DNA of 64,000 nt from NCBI GenBank assembly GCA_008638375.1, contig CM018051.1, positions 34,073,740 to 34,137,739 on the forward strand, written 5' to 3'. Shown one piece after another: positions 32,961-46,334 of the stretch. Below the pieces are notes generated by a model. It saw only the letters and a list, made by a program, of their open reading frames with translations, had not been told where the DNA came from and ran no database searches. The translations under genes were made by a program, and so were the position numbers. Position 1 is the stretch's first letter. Each line of letters begins with the position of its first letter. The DNA is from Nyssa sinensis. Taxonomy: Eukaryota > Streptophyta > Magnoliopsida > Cornales > Nyssaceae.

Positions 32961-33479
32961 TGGGATTTAGGTTCTCGACTCTGTCATTTGCCATTGAGCC
33001 AGGCAAATCCTTGCTCTGACACTAACTAATGCAGCACGAAAATGTGAAGGAGAATCAAACACGTTGAATTCCTTAGTAACTAAGAACAAAGGAGACTTCA
33101 CACCCAAAAGAGAACAACTCTCCAATTTCTAAACAGAAATATTATTAATAATCTAAAGAATAAAGACTGTTTTACATCACATATATAGGCTAAAACTACT
33201 ATTAATCTGAATACGAATCTACTATTCCTTATACTAGTCTTATTACAATTAGGAAACTAGAAAATTCTAGAAAAGAATTTGAAAATAATAAAAATTGGGA
33301 CTTTTTAAAAAATTAATTGGAAATCATATCAAACTCGGAAACTATAGCCGCGAGTAGGAATTAATTCAGACTTCCCCAACCAAAATAATTGCAAAATTAA
33401 AAGTTACTAAAAATGGCAAAAAAAAAAAGTCAAATTGGAGGCCTAAATGAAGTCGTTTGGCCACGAAGCAACTTTGAAC

Positions 33480-33605
33480 ATGACAGAGCGATGAGTATTG
33501 TCCGTCTCACCATTTTAGATCAAGATAGTGACTGACCAACTCTACGTCTATTAGTACTTTTTCTTGGAATGGGACTTAGAACGTTCCCATTGTTCTTCAA
33601 ATACA
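33480..33605 (-). repeat. Second copy of element 3 pol end beyond its 5' LTR
   Basis: Sequence after the right LTR (GTGACTGACCAACTCTACGTC and TTCCCATTGTTCTTCAAAT) repeats 28520-28600, which is coding sequence just inside the 3' LTR. The layout is therefore LTR-internal-LTR-internal fragment. Confidence 0.65.
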
Positions 33606-34458
33606 TCAGCAACCTGTTTTACATCACATTTCATCTTTTATTATCAGCAAACAATCAACATCCTTTAAAAAATCTAAGCCTTTGCACGATAAAATATCTT
33701 CCCTCCATCAATCAAATTAATCGACCATGGGAAGTCTTCCCAACGTAGGCCTGATTTTTGAAAATTAGTTTATATGTCTATGAGATTGACCCTCTCATGT
33801 CTTACATATTATTAGGACTAGTAAGGTTACAAAAGTTTATTCTATATAAGACTTAGAAAGATAACAAAACTTTGACTATTAATTTAGAAAAAAAGCACTA
33901 AAGCTTAAAATGATTATATCACTTAAATACGTCATATGTAACTTTTAGATTAAACTTTTTACTATTAAATGATAATTATTATAAAAATAAGCTACTATTT
34001 AACTTAGAATGACTTAACTTTTAATGTGTAATATATTTTTTTGATTATTTTTATTAGTTAGCACTTTACTTTACTCAGTCTAACGCTTTTTTGTCGCCTC
34101 ATTCTTCAGGCAATGTGAGAATTCAGCGCCTTAAGGGCGCTTTTCGCCTTTAACTACACTACCACAATTGCTAGTTGTTGATAAAGGCTAATGCAACCCT
34201 TCTGATTAACGAAAACTAAATAGTTTTAAAACTGGATATACGCACCGACCAGTGAGAATGAACTATTCATACTCTTCTTTCTGTACGCTCTGAAATTATA
34301 TGATACTCCCTGTGAACTACATATGATGCATTCATACTCTTAATTTTGAAATTTTCATTTTTGGTTTGGCTCTCTTGGTACTAGATCATTTAGGGTTGGT
34401 GTTGCTGATGGTGGACGATAGACAATAAAGGTGGGGATGCTAGGGAATATATACAAAA

Positions 34459-34861
34459 GAGCAACTCCAATACATGTGTCATTTAGTGTGCCAATTCCAT
34501 AATTTGGTATTGATTTAAAAGTTACGGCTCCAATGGGATGCTATTTGGCTTGCCAAAAAATAGCAATGCCATTTCAATGCCATATTTGGCATCAAGAATA
34601 ACCAGTGCCAATTTATGCTATATCATAGAATACACTAGCATATGACAAACCAGGGTGGGGTCCACGCTATTTTTTCAAGTAAATGCCAAACGAAAGTGGG
34701 ATGGTCCACCACCCTACTTTTTCAGTAAAACTAGTAGTTGTGTTAAAAAATGGCATTTTAGCATTAAAATAGAGTTGCCAAAATCTAGCATTTTTGTAAT
34801 GTAGAAATGCCAAAATATGTATTTGGCATGGATGAAATGGCATTTAGCATTGGAGATGCTC
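34459..34861. mobile_element. MITE-like element
   Basis: 403 bp with inverted ends GAGCAACTCCAAT and (reverse complement of right end) GAGCATCTCCAAT, and internal inverted TTTGGCAT/ATGCCAAA motifs. The GAGCATCTCCAA end is common in plant MITEs. No clear target duplication. Confidence 0.6.
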
Positions 34862-36528
34862 TAAGGTTAAGGCAATTTTTGTCTTTATATTCAAACGATT
34901 GAGCAAGGTTAATTTTAAGTGGGTGGCGTGCAATCCCTCCAATTTGTTAACGGCTTACTAACGGAAGGGTGTTAAGTGATAAAATGTTATACTCGAAAGG
35001 GTCGACCCCCTTTAATACCCTAAGGTACTTAAGTAAAAATAGATCAAAACATAAGGGGTGGCCGTAAAATTTACCCAAAAGAAAATGACAAGCTCATTTA
35101 CAACCAAAAAAAAAAAAAGTTATTTTTTTGTTTTATTTTTATTCTAAAATTTGTAGAATTGTTGCCCACAAAAGTTTTTTTTAATTGATAAATTATGTGA
35201 TGGTGATACTATATATTTGAAAACTTTTTTTTAAAAAAAAAATATTACATTATTTTGATTTTATTAAAAGAAAACATATAAATTAGTATAAGAATTTTTA
35301 TCTCTCAAATATATAAATCATATTTAAATATTCAAATAAATAAGATAAAGCTAATAAACAATGAGAGATGAAAAGGACGGATTAAAAAACAAAAATGAAA
35401 CATAAAGTACAAGAACGAAAAATAAATAATAAAAAAAATTTAAAAATTGAGAATTTAATAACATGATGTAATGTGTAACCAGTTCATAGTTGAGGGGGTG
35501 GTGGTGGTGGTGTAATAAGGGTAGTTTTGTCTTAAAAATGTTGTACAATGGCACATAACATTCATGTCCCTCTATTCTATTAATTTTATAGACAGCATAT
35601 TAACGAATGGGTGTTAAGTGTCACAGGTCACTAGGTGAAGAGGTGTACCCATCGGATAAAATAAATTAAAGGGTCGAGTAAAATTGAGTCATAGTTTAGC
35701 GGGTGGTGTAATTATCCCTGTAATATTTTTCAACTTAATCCCTAAAAAAAATTTAAGTTTATCGTCCTCCGTTCATAAACAGCATCTTCACTTTCTCAAA
35801 CTTAGAGCAAGAATGTAAATTCTTCACCAACTCCTAGATCTTTTTCTACTCCCGTCTTTCACTTCATTAAGTTATGAGTCCCGTTCACTTATGTAAAGGA
35901 AATAGCTGAAATCGGTTTCCTCTTTGGATGCAAGACATTAAATGAAGAGTTGAACAATTTCCCAAGTAGTGGATTCTAGTGGGACAGGAATTTTTCATCG
36001 ATCATCACCAGTGAGAAAATAACTGCTGGGCCACACCACCCTCACTGCAACAGTACAGTCCTAACCACCATATCCAAGAGGACCTCCAATGATTCATTGG
36101 ATTTCATCATACTCATTGAAATACACAAATTTCATATTCAAATGTGTAAAATCCACTAACTTCAAATTCCATATGCCATTCCAGATCATCATCCAAACAC
36201 ACCTCAATCGTTTTTGTCTTACCCTCTATTTATCATTTATGAATCCAGATATTGAGTCATCCCAAAACTTGGGCCATTGAAAGTTTTCTAGGGAGTTTTA
36301 TAACAAATGTCTAGTCAACAGGAACCCTACTTCCCTCTTCGCGACCTCAACACATCAATTCAAGTACAAAGCCATCTCTTAGTCAGCAGGCGAGATGACT
36401 GTTGGATACTTTTGCATCCTAGGTCATCATGTGTTTTTGTGTTCAAAGTCTTCAACACCCAAAAATCTGAACCCTAGCCCAAAATGAGGTGAAGGTAGCA
36501 ATAGGTAGTCAATTAACATGAAACCTAA

Positions 36529-36887
36529 GAAGCACGGATACGAACACAGGACATGGATATAACACGACATAACACGAACACGCAGAGATTTTATTTCTCA
36601 AAAAAATAAGACATGGGCACATTGAATATATATAGATTTTTTATATTTTTATATAACCATATAATAAAAACCTAATGTTATTGCAATTAAAATTGGTATA
36701 AAAATACACAAATCACAAAAATATTATGAAGATATTAAAATAACAACGTCATTAAATAAAAATAAAAGAACGTATTCATTTAATCATCAACATCCATGAT
36801 TCAATAATCTGACACGTGTCCGGAAAGTGTATGAGAATATCGGTGTCCGACACGGACACATAAGCCAAAATAGAGTGTTTGTGCTTC
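36529..36887. mobile_element. Small TIR element with ACACG-rich ends
   Basis: The left end GAAGCACGGATACGAACAC and the reverse complement of the right end GAAGCACAAACACTC match. Subterminal regions are rich in GGACAC/ACACG. About 0.36 kb, non-coding. Probably a non-autonomous DNA transposon. Confidence 0.45.
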
Positions 36888-37044
36888 ATAGCATGAAACA
36901 TTGTGGCAAACATCTATGAACAGATTTTGGTAGGTAACATTGGTAGTTAAGTACACCGTAGTACTGGCACCAAATTACTCCATAGTGTCAATGATTTCAT
37001 CCCTACCAAATTTGAATGAGACCGAAAAGAAGAAAAAAAAAAAA

Positions 37045-37157
37045 GAAGAAGCAAAAATAAGTATAAATTGGATTCTCTAGAGAAGGGAACACGTGCAAAT
37101 AAATGCAAAAAGAAGTATAACTTGCATTCTCTAGAGAAGGGAACATGCGCAAATTAC
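37045..37157. repeat. Two-copy 56-bp tandem repeat
   Basis: TTCTCTAGAGAAGGGAACA(C/T)G occurs twice, each preceded by AAGTATAA(A/C)TT. Each copy centres on the palindrome CTCTAGAG. No gene. Confidence 0.8.
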
Positions 37158-37878
37158 TGCATTACGGGTTCCTCCTAATTTGGCTGTTGAGGATTAAAGG
37201 GGTGATTGAACTATATTAAAATAAGGCGAGTAGATCTCATCCCCATAGAATAAGATTGAAAAGGCAGAAAATAAAAACACATGGACACCTTATATTTCCC
37301 ACATAGTATAAATTGGCAGAGTCAAAATTTAGTATATATAGGAAGACCTAAATTAGAAACACATGCCGCACATGGAAACTCTCTTTTTATAAATGCTAGT
37401 AGAACTATAGATCAGATATATTTCTACCAAGGCTAACAAATTATTGGAGAGTTATCAGCATCAATTTGGAATATACTAGTGTATCATCAGCATAAAAAAG
37501 CTGAGAGTACTAAAGTGTTCTCTTTCACTAAAAGCATTGTGAGAAGTGTGATTTCACACTCAAATTTAGCCTTTTTGTTAATATATGAACTTGGAACACT
37601 AAAAAAAGTGAAGCCTTGTAGGACTGTATACCTGAAAACTCTGTTTAAAATCATGTCGATTCTATGTCATATATTTTCGTCAATGACACCTCAGCATATC
37701 CATGCCTGTCTCTTTTAAACAAAACTTTGCAAATGAAGCAATGTGCATGATAATTATCTATATAAATGCAACTATTATTTGATGATATTATAACAAGTGA
37801 AATTGAAAATTGATTTCATAGAAGAAATTAAAAATATTACCTTAAATAACCAAAATAATAAAAATATGCATCAATGAA

Positions 37879-39186
37879 TTATTCCAAGCCAGCAATTTTG
37901 TGCCTCAACTTCAAATTGTGATTTTCCTGCAAAATTTTGAAACGTGGTTAGTTTCATTAAAACTATTCTCATGATGAGTTCTTATTGTGCAATTATCAGA
38001 GGACCACCCACAATTCAAAAAATATTATTAAAAAGTTTACTAGATTTTATATAGATACAACATGTAGCAACAACAATTGACTAATTTAGTAAATGCCTAA
38101 ACCAAACCCTAGAAAATTCATATACATTCTCCAAAATTTCCTTGAATTGTATAATAAGATACAGAAAATTTTCACCTGCTCAAGAACCCTAGCCGAACTT
38201 TTCTCCACAACCCTAGCCAATCCATCGAGTTTCGCAAGCATCTTGTCATACAATTCCTCCAACTCTGCTGTATAATTTGCTGCCTCCGATCCCATCAATC
38301 GACTCAATCTCCCAACCTCAAATCCCTCTGCACATGCATTCAACTCCTCCTGATCCTCCTTTGAAATCTTCCGCATACCCCTCAAACTCTCACCATCGCT
38401 CTTACTATCCTCCACCATCGAGGACGAATGCAAACCCCTCAATTCACAGGACAATGCGGGAAATGGCGAGTTAGGGGAAAAAGCACCATAATGCCCTCGA
38501 AAAGCCGGTCCAATGTTGACCACATATAGGGTTTTAGGCTCAAAATAATCGGTGGATAATCGGAATTGGTACGCGCGGAAGTCGTGTGTGTGGATCAACT
38601 GATCTTGAAAAGGTGTCGTGAGGAGGAGGAAGATGCACGGAGAGAGAGTGTACGATTTGGGGGAGTTTTCGACCTGGAAAGAGAATTGGATTTTCGAGGA
38701 GAGAGATGACGTGACGGAAGACTCGCGCATGGAGGGGCGGAGGGGGGTTTTGCGGCGGCCGGAGAACCATCCGATGAGTGAGTTAGGCGAATTAGAGTCC
38801 CGGTCGCGGTCGGAGGAGAGGAGGCGACGGAGGGAGACGACGTTGAGCTGGCCGGTGGAGTCGTAGAAGGTGGTGGTAGAGTTGAAGCAGAAGAAGGAGG
38901 TGATGGTAGCGATGAGAGTGGGGGAGTCGGAGGAGAGGGTGGAGGAGGAGGTCGTGGTGGTGGGATCGTCGTCGGAGAAGTTGGAAGGGGTGATGTGGGC
39001 GACACGGCCGAAGAGGAGGCCGTCCACGTCGCCTGGGGAGGAAGAGAAGCGTTGGATCATAGAGGCTAGGGTGGGGCCCGAAATTTGTATCTTCTGTAAT
39101 GGAAGGTCGTCCATTGTTGCTGTGCTAGAGGGGGGAGAGAGATGCCAGGCTAGACCAAGGAGTCTCCTAAAAGCATCCACGCTCAT
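37879..39186 (-). CDS. FAM175/Abraxas-like MPN-domain protein (two exons)
   Basis: Minus-strand exons 39186-38176 and 37926-37879, joined in phase 0. The intron starts GTGAAA and ends TTTTGCAG, giving 352 aa. Residues 30 onward (ISGPTLASMIQRF...DGLLFGRV) match the start of plant FAM175 proteins. The MPN-like fold lacks the JAMM zinc ligands and is followed by a helical C-terminal region (about residues 270-350, EELNACAEGFEVGRLSRLMG), expected to form a coiled coil. Animal relatives scaffold the K63-deubiquitinase BRCC36 in BRISC and BRCA1-A complexes; the plant role is inferred from this. Two ATGs are possible: 39186 and, better matching family starts, 39114 (MDDLPLQK). The last exon encodes only 15 residues (ENHNLKLRHKIAGLE). 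Plus-strand frames here are shadows. Confidence 0.8.
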
Positions 39187-39202
39187 ACCACACCTAAACT
39201 GA

Positions 39203-41929
39203 AGAAGTTCAAGCCACGACGCCGTTTAGATTTGAGAAACCTTGTTTTGAACTATACCTGCGTTTGTTTTTTTTCTTTATCTCATTTAGTGAAAATTTGA
39301 TACAATGAACAGTATTTTATTGATTTGAAAAAAAAAAAATCTGATATGAATTTAGTTAAATCATTTGAGAAGTATTTTTGATTTCCTTGATTAGGCCTTC
39401 ACAACCTCCAACACCTCTACAATCCGCAGTTTCCCATTCTATAGTATGTAATTTCTTATGCCTAGCCTTGTTATATGCCTTACCAAAGAATAACTATAGA
39501 TTTTTCTCACAAAGTATTCACTGACTTCGCAATACCAAAGAATGACTATATAAAGGAAAGAAGCCAATATTTCTCTAGCTTTAATAGACCTAAGGTTATG
39601 GACACAACATGGTCCTATTTATAGACGAGACATAAACCTTAAACCTAGTAAGAATAGAAATATCAAAACATGAGAGAGCCTATTACCAAAGAGAAAATCA
39701 ACATAGCCTTAAAGGTAACTCCTACTGTATCTGCTGATATTCTAAATGCTACTGCTCTATCATTCGTCAAACAAATTCATCCTTATTCCTCACATCCATT
39801 TTTTCATACCCTTCTCAACCAATTCATACAAGATTTTAACTGTTTGCAATAATGGGGGAAGAATGAAATTTAACGCAAATGTGTAATTGTACAAGCTTTT
39901 TAGAACTCCATGCTTCCTCCTTTGCTTTATAGATTTTAGCATCATGATAAATCTTCAGTGAAAAAACATACAAATTGCTTTTAACCATTCATAGGATAAA
40001 ATGAACAATTCCAATTACTTCTTAACATCAAAACTATTGAAAATAACAAATGTAAGGGAAAATATCCTACTTGTACACCTGCATCTTGGTTTAAACGATC
40101 ATTTGAACGAATTGAACAAAATCATTCTAGAATTTTGATATGAACAAACTCCGAGGTCATTTGAATAACCTCCACTAGAAAGTATGCAACCCATATATTC
40201 AAATGAGTATCCAATCAATGTACCAGGTCATAAAAAGTTAATACTAATTAAAACTTGACTCACACCTGAGAACAACTGACAACTGCCACAGACCCATGAT
40301 GAGCGTGCACCACTATGCAGCCACACGGCCCTTGCTAGGCTCCTATGTTGATCGAGCACAGATGGTGCTTTTGGGCTAACCCAACTACATGGCGTAACCC
40401 ATTAGCCAAGAAGCAATGGCTCCTACCACTTAAGAGCTTATATACTCTTTAGAGTATTCTCACCTTTTCGATGTGAGACAAGTCTCCCTCTATAGTAACG
40501 CTTCCAAACCACTTTCTTTAGTTCCTTATTTTGAAAATCACCAACAATTTAGAGATTTAATAATCTTCCAAGGCCTTAAGGTCAAGGTTTTAGATTATTT
40601 TTGTTGAAATTTCACAAGGTCTTATATCCTACTTGTCACATTCCCCCTTTCCTTACCATAACAATGATTAAGAATGTATTCTGCCACATTTAGTCATTCA
40701 AGATTTCACTCTTAAAAAAATAATTCCATGTTCAGAACTTCTTTATAATGAAGCTTTTTTCTAAAGATGTTTGATTGGAAGCTCAATGACCTGAAAAATC
40801 ACTAACAAGCAGATAAAAAAATTATACCAATATCACTACATTTTCAAGTGACCATTTTAAATCAATGAATATCCAGTATTGTAAATACAAAAAATTATAA
40901 ATATGCAAAGATAAAATCTTTTGTCAAGGGTATAAATAATCTCTACATGTATTTTCTATTTTCTAATAAAAAATTTAGAGAATCTAAAACTCTTTAAAGA
41001 TTGCCAACTTTACTGATAAAAAATTAGTTCATCAATCCCTCATAAAGTAATGAAAACCTTGAAAGGGAAAAAAAAAAATCAATTTTGCATCTAAGAATGA
41101 TGGGGCTAACCTTCAACCTTCATTTTCTTTGAAAATACATTAGAATCACTGTAACAAATGAGGTGTTAAAAGAAGAGTCACTATACTATTAGCGACGGAC
41201 ATCCCAAGTGTTGCTAATAGTCCTAAAATTCATTGCCATAAAATGTTTCAAACATCTGCCAAAATTCAAGCGACCCACTTTTTGCGATGCACTTAAAGGA
41301 TTCACTAATACATATACTTTTTTTTTGGTGACGCTTACAAAATTTAGCTAAAAGTCAAATACGATTTTATTTGCGATGTTCATATGCATCGTTAAAAGTA
41401 TTGTTTTTTTTTTTTTTTTTTAAATCTCCCATTTATTTGAATTATTTTTCAAGACCTTGTTATATATTAAATCTCAAGCAATTCATTCATTGATTCCAAT
41501 CTAACACATTATACAAAAATAAAATAAGTTTCAAAAATGTAATTAATAATATTTTTAAAATAAAATAAAGTTAATATTTACAACTTATGTTCATTGTTTC
41601 GATGTACTACAACATACATCTAATTTTACAACTCTACTTATTTGGTGCAATTGAGAGCACCTATGACTCCTCCGTAGTTGTACATATCAAGTAAACCAAT
41701 TGAAGCAAAGTGAATATTTTGGCTGAAAATCCTTTTCACAAAATATTCAAGTATTCCAAGTTAGAACTTAGAATTGACATGGAAAAAAAAAAAAAGCAGA
41801 TAAAGAATGAAATGCAGGAGCTTCACTAACCCAGAACACTAACTTCTATATATATCTATATAAAAAATCTACTGCAAACAATAAACAAGAAAAAAAAAAA
41901 GTCAATAAGAAATAGAATCAAAACAGAGC
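39203..41929. other. Intergenic region with repeat relics
   Basis: No gene seen. About 40270-40500 resembles (on the minus strand) a small TRIM or solo LTR with a CACATCGAAAAGGTGAG-type start and a GTATATAAGC TATA box, but its ends are not defined. About 41187-41400 is a possible CACTA subterminal relic (TTAGCGACG-type motifs). Confidence 0.4.
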
Positions 41930-42192
41930 ATAGATCAATATAGACTCTTACACGTAAAAGGAGATCAAATGATGTACCATGAAGCTCTCTCAAACTAAAC
42001 TAAGGAATTTCAAATGATGCTTGTTTAATTTCAAATTTACATAACCACATGCAGAAAATACCATAGATTAATGTAGACTCTTACACATAAAAGAAAGGTC
42101 AAATGATATACCAAAAAGCTCTCTCAAACCAAACTATGGAATTTCAAATGATGCTTGTTTAATTTCATATTTACATAACCACGTGTAGAAAC
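41930..42192. repeat. Two-copy 131-bp tandem duplication
   Basis: The two halves share TAGACTCTTACAC(G/A)TAAAAG, GAAGCTCTCTCAAAC or AAAGCTCTCTCAAACC, and GAATTTCAAATGATGCTTG. Diverged by roughly 12%. Non-coding. Confidence 0.8.
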
Positions 42193-42896
42193 TAACTGCA
42201 TTCCTTAAAAACCAATTAGATATAGCTCATAAATAATCTTTATCCATAAGCAAATAGGTACAGGAAATGAACATATAAATTCAACTAAACAGTTATCGTA
42301 GTGATCGGTACAAGTATACAATATTCACTTCATGCCATAACATGAGAAACTAGCTTCAAGACTTAAAAGTGCATGGCTAGAGTAGCACACGGTTCAAACC
42401 TATTGAACTTCAGTTTATGTGATTATTACAAGGTTACTTGTCCAATGACTTTTCAGACTTTCACCCGCATTAGATTAGAACCAAATGATGAAAGAAAACA
42501 TGATAAATAATTCATTCTCATATATGTTGAAATCCATCATGTTTATCATGTTGTTCCAAGGCTGAACTTCGATGTTTTGAAGTCATGTTTTTACCTATAA
42601 AATCTCAAATTACTGTACGCGCATTTTGCAGCCATCTTATTTGAGAACCAAACTGCTGGTTTTAATTCAGCCAAAGCTCAAACTCATCCAACAAAGCTTG
42701 AAGAAAGTTCAGCAACCACATTGAGAATTCTGACATATATTAGAGCCATGAATTGTAACCCAATTGCAACATTGGCAACCACATTTCACCTCCACCCACC
42801 TACTCTCTTGAAGTTTTCTTATGATGTTCATTTTATCACCTATCAAATCCCACTAATTTCTCTATTCATTTGATTATTTTAATTATAAAACCAATC

Positions 42897-43018
42897 AAAC
42901 ACATCATTCTAAGATAGTTCCCTATAAGTTCCAAGCAACCACTATTCTTTCTACCTCACACATCATTCTAAGATAGTTTTCCATAAGTTCTAAGCAACCA
43001 CTAATCTTGTTGCCTCAC
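42897..43018. repeat. Two-copy 60-bp tandem duplication
   Basis: ACATCATTCTAAGATAGTT is followed by CATAAGTTC or TATAAGTTC and AAGCAACCACTA, twice in tandem. Confidence 0.8.
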
Positions 43019-44156
43019 TCATATCCAGAAAAAAAAAAACTCTTAGAGGACAAAAAGCATGTATGTCATTTCCGGTGCTAAATTTTAAAAGAGCAGCATA
43101 TGAGGGGAATTTTGAAGCACAAGTAGTGTCTTCCTAATTCAAATGAGAAAATTTGGAACAAACAGTGACCTTTTAAAATAATTAAAGAATTTAGGTTAAG
43201 TCCACTGCTTTTATACCATTTGCTTGGTATATTAGGCTGTAGTGAATTCTGACCTCAGTGATAATGTCAAGATCATGACTCAAATAGAATAGATACAACA
43301 AGGGAAATCAGATGTGACAGAATAGCAAAAAGATTTTACATTAAATAATTCAATGGACTTAATTCAATGGACTATCATATATCAACAATATTTTGAATTA
43401 ATAACCAAATTAGTGCAGTGAGGTCAAGAGAGTAACAACTACAACTCTAAACAAATTTAAATTTTTTCAAATTGAAATCCAAAAATAGCATGTTTAAATT
43501 ATTTTCTTCAGTTGAAATCATGAAACGTATCTAATGACAGTTTCCAAATGATGAGACTACAAATATCTTTTTGTGTACAACACCTAGACAAAAAAGATTC
43601 GATCCAATACAAAACCTTTGCTAGGAACATAAGATAGGGAGCAGAAAAATGGAACTTTACTTAGCAATTGCTTTTGTTTATGCAAATATCATCTCGAAAG
43701 GTGATGGGAAAAATTAGACTTAAAAAGAAAAATGTCACAATGCAATTAAAACTTAATGTTGAAATCATTCTAGTAATTCAAACTGTTTCATTACAACAAA
43801 AGAAAAAGAAGGTAAAAAACACGTAAAAAAGGATTTCAATGATTGTCTAACCAAATGTTATAATAAAATAAATGGAAAGAACTGAAATATAGATTTCAAG
43901 CTTGCAAAAAGAATAAAATCAAAAGAAAATGATTAAATCATCATACTTCGTCTATATAATGTTTTCTTCTTTCAGTTAAAAAGAAGTTTCAATTTAAACT
44001 CTTCTTTAGTAACAAGATGAATGAACAAACAATTGATTTAATTACGGAATCGGCTTTTACACAAATCACCACCCAACCGATCTCCAAAATCAACTTTAAA
44101 AAATAACCAACTATAGGTTGATGACAACATTAAAAGAGGGTGCCATCAAGCTGAAT
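43019..44156. other. AT-rich intergenic DNA
   Basis: No coding frame, RNA gene or clear repeat boundary seen. Confidence 0.4.
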
Positions 44157-44415
44157 GTATTAAGAAGAAAGGTAAAATAAATGCAACTGTTACAGTGATT
44201 ATTGTTATTTTTCTTTTATTTCTATATGTGTCTTTTCACCGTAAGGGTATTATTGTACTTTCATCTTGTGTTAATATATATACAAGAATGTATTAAGAAG
44301 AAGGTAAAATAAACGCAACTATTAGAGTGATTATTGTTATTTTTCTTTTATTTCTATATGTTTTTTCATCATAAGGGTACTATTATACTTTCATCTTGTG
44401 TTAATATATATACAA
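44157..44415. repeat. Two-copy 129-bp tandem duplication beside the copia remnant
   Basis: Each copy runs from GTATTAAGAAGAA to GTGTTAATATATATACAAG, with few differences. Both resemble the end of an LTR (R/U5-like text), but they do not match the copia LTR at 55214. Confidence 0.8.
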
Positions 44416-44472
44416 GGTATTAGGGTAGAATATAGATATAGCCCTAAGCTTGTTTAGTTCTCTTCTTTTTTA

Positions 44473-45095
44473 TTGTTCTTCACTTCTTCCTTCTTTCGGT
44501 GCATTGTTTCTTATAGTCCAAGTGCCACATCTTCCGCGACTAAGGTTCCTGCTTCTTCCACTTCTCCTCTTGCCTCTGATGATTTACCTATTGCTTTACG
44601 GCGAGGTAAACATACTTGTACTCAGCATCTTATTGCTAATTTTGTTTCTTATACTCGCACTTCATCTTGTTTGCAGCCCTTTACTTGTGCTTTGTCCTTT
44701 ATTTCTATTCACACTTCTTATGTATAGGCTTTGTCTTCTTCTAGCTTGAAACATGCTATGGATGAGGAAATGAGTGTTCTTCATAAGAAGCAGACCTTGG
44801 AACTTACGACTCTTCCTCCTAGGAAACAAACAGTTGGTTGTCATTGGGTCTGCACATTAAGTACAGCCCTGATGGTTCTGTTGATTATTTAAAGGCTTGT
44901 TTGGTTGCTAAAGGCTATACCTAGACATATGGTGTTGATTATTTTGAGACTTTTTCTCCTGCGGCCCCTCTCAATTCTGTTCAGACTTTACTCTCTATTG
45001 TTAGTCATTCTTGGCCTCTATACCGGCTTGATATTAAAAATTCCTTCCTCTATAAGGATCTTCAAGTGGAAGTATATATGGCTCAACCCCCTAGC
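44473..45095 (+). pseudogene. Copia pol fragment, 5' part of RT
   Basis: Plus-strand codons read SYTRTSSCLQPF, then (after a stop) HAMDEEMSVLHKKQTLELTTLP, GCHWVC, a frameshift, SPDGSVDYLKACLVAKGYT, GVDYFETFSPAA and LDIKNSFLYKDLQVEVYMAQPP. This is the start of a Ty1/copia RT. It stops abruptly where a TGTCAC-family LTR begins at 45096. The gag, protease and integrase parts are absent upstream. Confidence 0.85.
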
Positions 45096-46334
45096 TGTCA
45101 CAACCTAAAACTCACCCTATGTGGATCTCGTATCGCGAGGCAGATCCAATAGTCGTCCTTACTTTTTCTTTCTTTTGTATCAGTATCAATGACCCCAATA
45201 TATATAATGTAAAACTTAACCAGTACATCAGCGGAAGTCTTAATATAAAATATTGTTTGACAACAAAAAAATGTAAACCGACATAAACTTAACATAATGC
45301 CACTCTTGGGTGGTGAGTACATGGGAGAAACTATATCACTTCCATCATACTCCTCAACTGTCCCCCTATGCTCCTGGACTCTTATTGTGGTCCTACAACA
45401 TTCTCACCTAAAAAATAAGTAAGTAGGGTGAGCTAACAAAGCTGAGTAAGTAAAAGCTCATCTCCGACACAGGTTAGGGTTAAGATAGAAAAATATGAAC
45501 TCATAGGGTGAACATGATAGCCAATCATGGAAACAGTTTCAGTTAACGGTAAAATGCCACAAAGGCCAATGAACAGTAAGGCACAGTAAGCAAGTATGAG
45601 TAATGGTACGACATGAATATGGGAAAGCTCAATAATAACAGTCAACATAAACATACTGCCACAATAAACCGGTCACAGTCAAGTCCAATAAATGAGGGAA
45701 CTATCAACATAGAATTATTCATAGGGAAATGACAACATCCTATGAATCCAATATATGTAACATAACAGTCAATCATAAGTGATGCATTTACTTTGTTCAG
45801 GGTTTGGCAGACCCTCGATCTTTTGGGGCCCGACATGCCTCCTTAAATTGAATGTATATAAAATACCCTTATAATTCAATGCATAAAAATGCCATCATTG
45901 CCATATGTCCGTTCACGGACTCGACCCATAGGTCCTATCAATCGACTCGTAGGTCCTGTCAATCAGATAGCATCGGATGGATATTGTGGCTGAGCACAAA
46001 ACCCATCATTCATAATAAATCATGATTCTATTGTAATTCCATAAGAAGTGTATAAATAATGAAATATCATGCAATAAACATAACAGTAGGCATTTCACGG
46101 CACAGTACAACATAGCAATCATGATAAAGCAGTCAATAAGCATCTACAAGATAGGACAATATCGATTATGGAATAATAATAGTGGGTACGTATATGAGTA
46201 CAAACTTTGGCAGTAATAGAAATAATGTGGCTTGGAAAACCACATGTAAGAGATAGATGTTTACTTACTTTTAATCCATATGATCTACTTTAGTACTTCG
46301 TAATTTTCTCATTTCCCTTTGACTTGCCTATACA
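45096..46334 (+). mobile_element. TGTCAC-family LTR fragment (copy A)
   Basis: It begins TGTCACAACCTAAAACTCACCC and follows LTR 1 (428-1740) block by block. Shared parts include the GGTGAGCTAA block (45427), the GACTCG phrases (45930), AGCATCGGATGGA (45970) and the CCCTTTGACTTGCCT end. A CACTA element starts directly after it at 46335. Confidence 0.7.

Larger units (their letters stand above)
28057..33480 (-). mobile_element. Element 3: decayed chromovirus-like Ty3/gypsy retrotransposon
   Basis: Direct LTRs at about 28057-28460 and 33030-33475 both begin (plus) TGCAGCACGAAAA and share AGAACAACTCTCCAATTTCTAA. Next to the right LTR, TTAGTGTCAGAGCAAGG (minus) resembles an initiator-tRNA-Met primer site. 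Order on the minus strand: gag with CCHC knuckle, protease, RT, RNase H, integrase, then a tail. The coding parts are split by stops and frameshifts. Confidence 0.85.
27741..34160. mobile_element. hAT-like element interrupted by a gypsy element
   Basis: The left end AGTGTCGTCAAAGGC (27741-27755) matches the reverse complement of the right end (AGTGTAGTTAAAGGC, 34146-34160) at 13 of 15 bases. GGCG/GCGCC-rich subterminal motifs occur on both sides. The 8-bp flanks (CACCAATA, ACCACAAT) are only roughly similar. No transposase is visible. Without the gypsy insertion, about 0.9 kb remains, consistent with a non-autonomous element. Confidence 0.45.

Noticed and set aside
38540..39202. Several open frames overlapping the FAM175-like exon on both strands
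   Set aside because: GC-rich shadow frames with low-complexity Pro/Ser or Arg/Glu peptides. The 39186-38176 frame matches a known family.
40270..40500. Cassandra-type TRIM with a 5S rRNA-like insert
   Set aside because: A CACATCG...GTATATAAG LTR-like block is visible on the minus strand, but no 5S-like A/C boxes or paired LTR were found, so only a vague LTR relic is noted.
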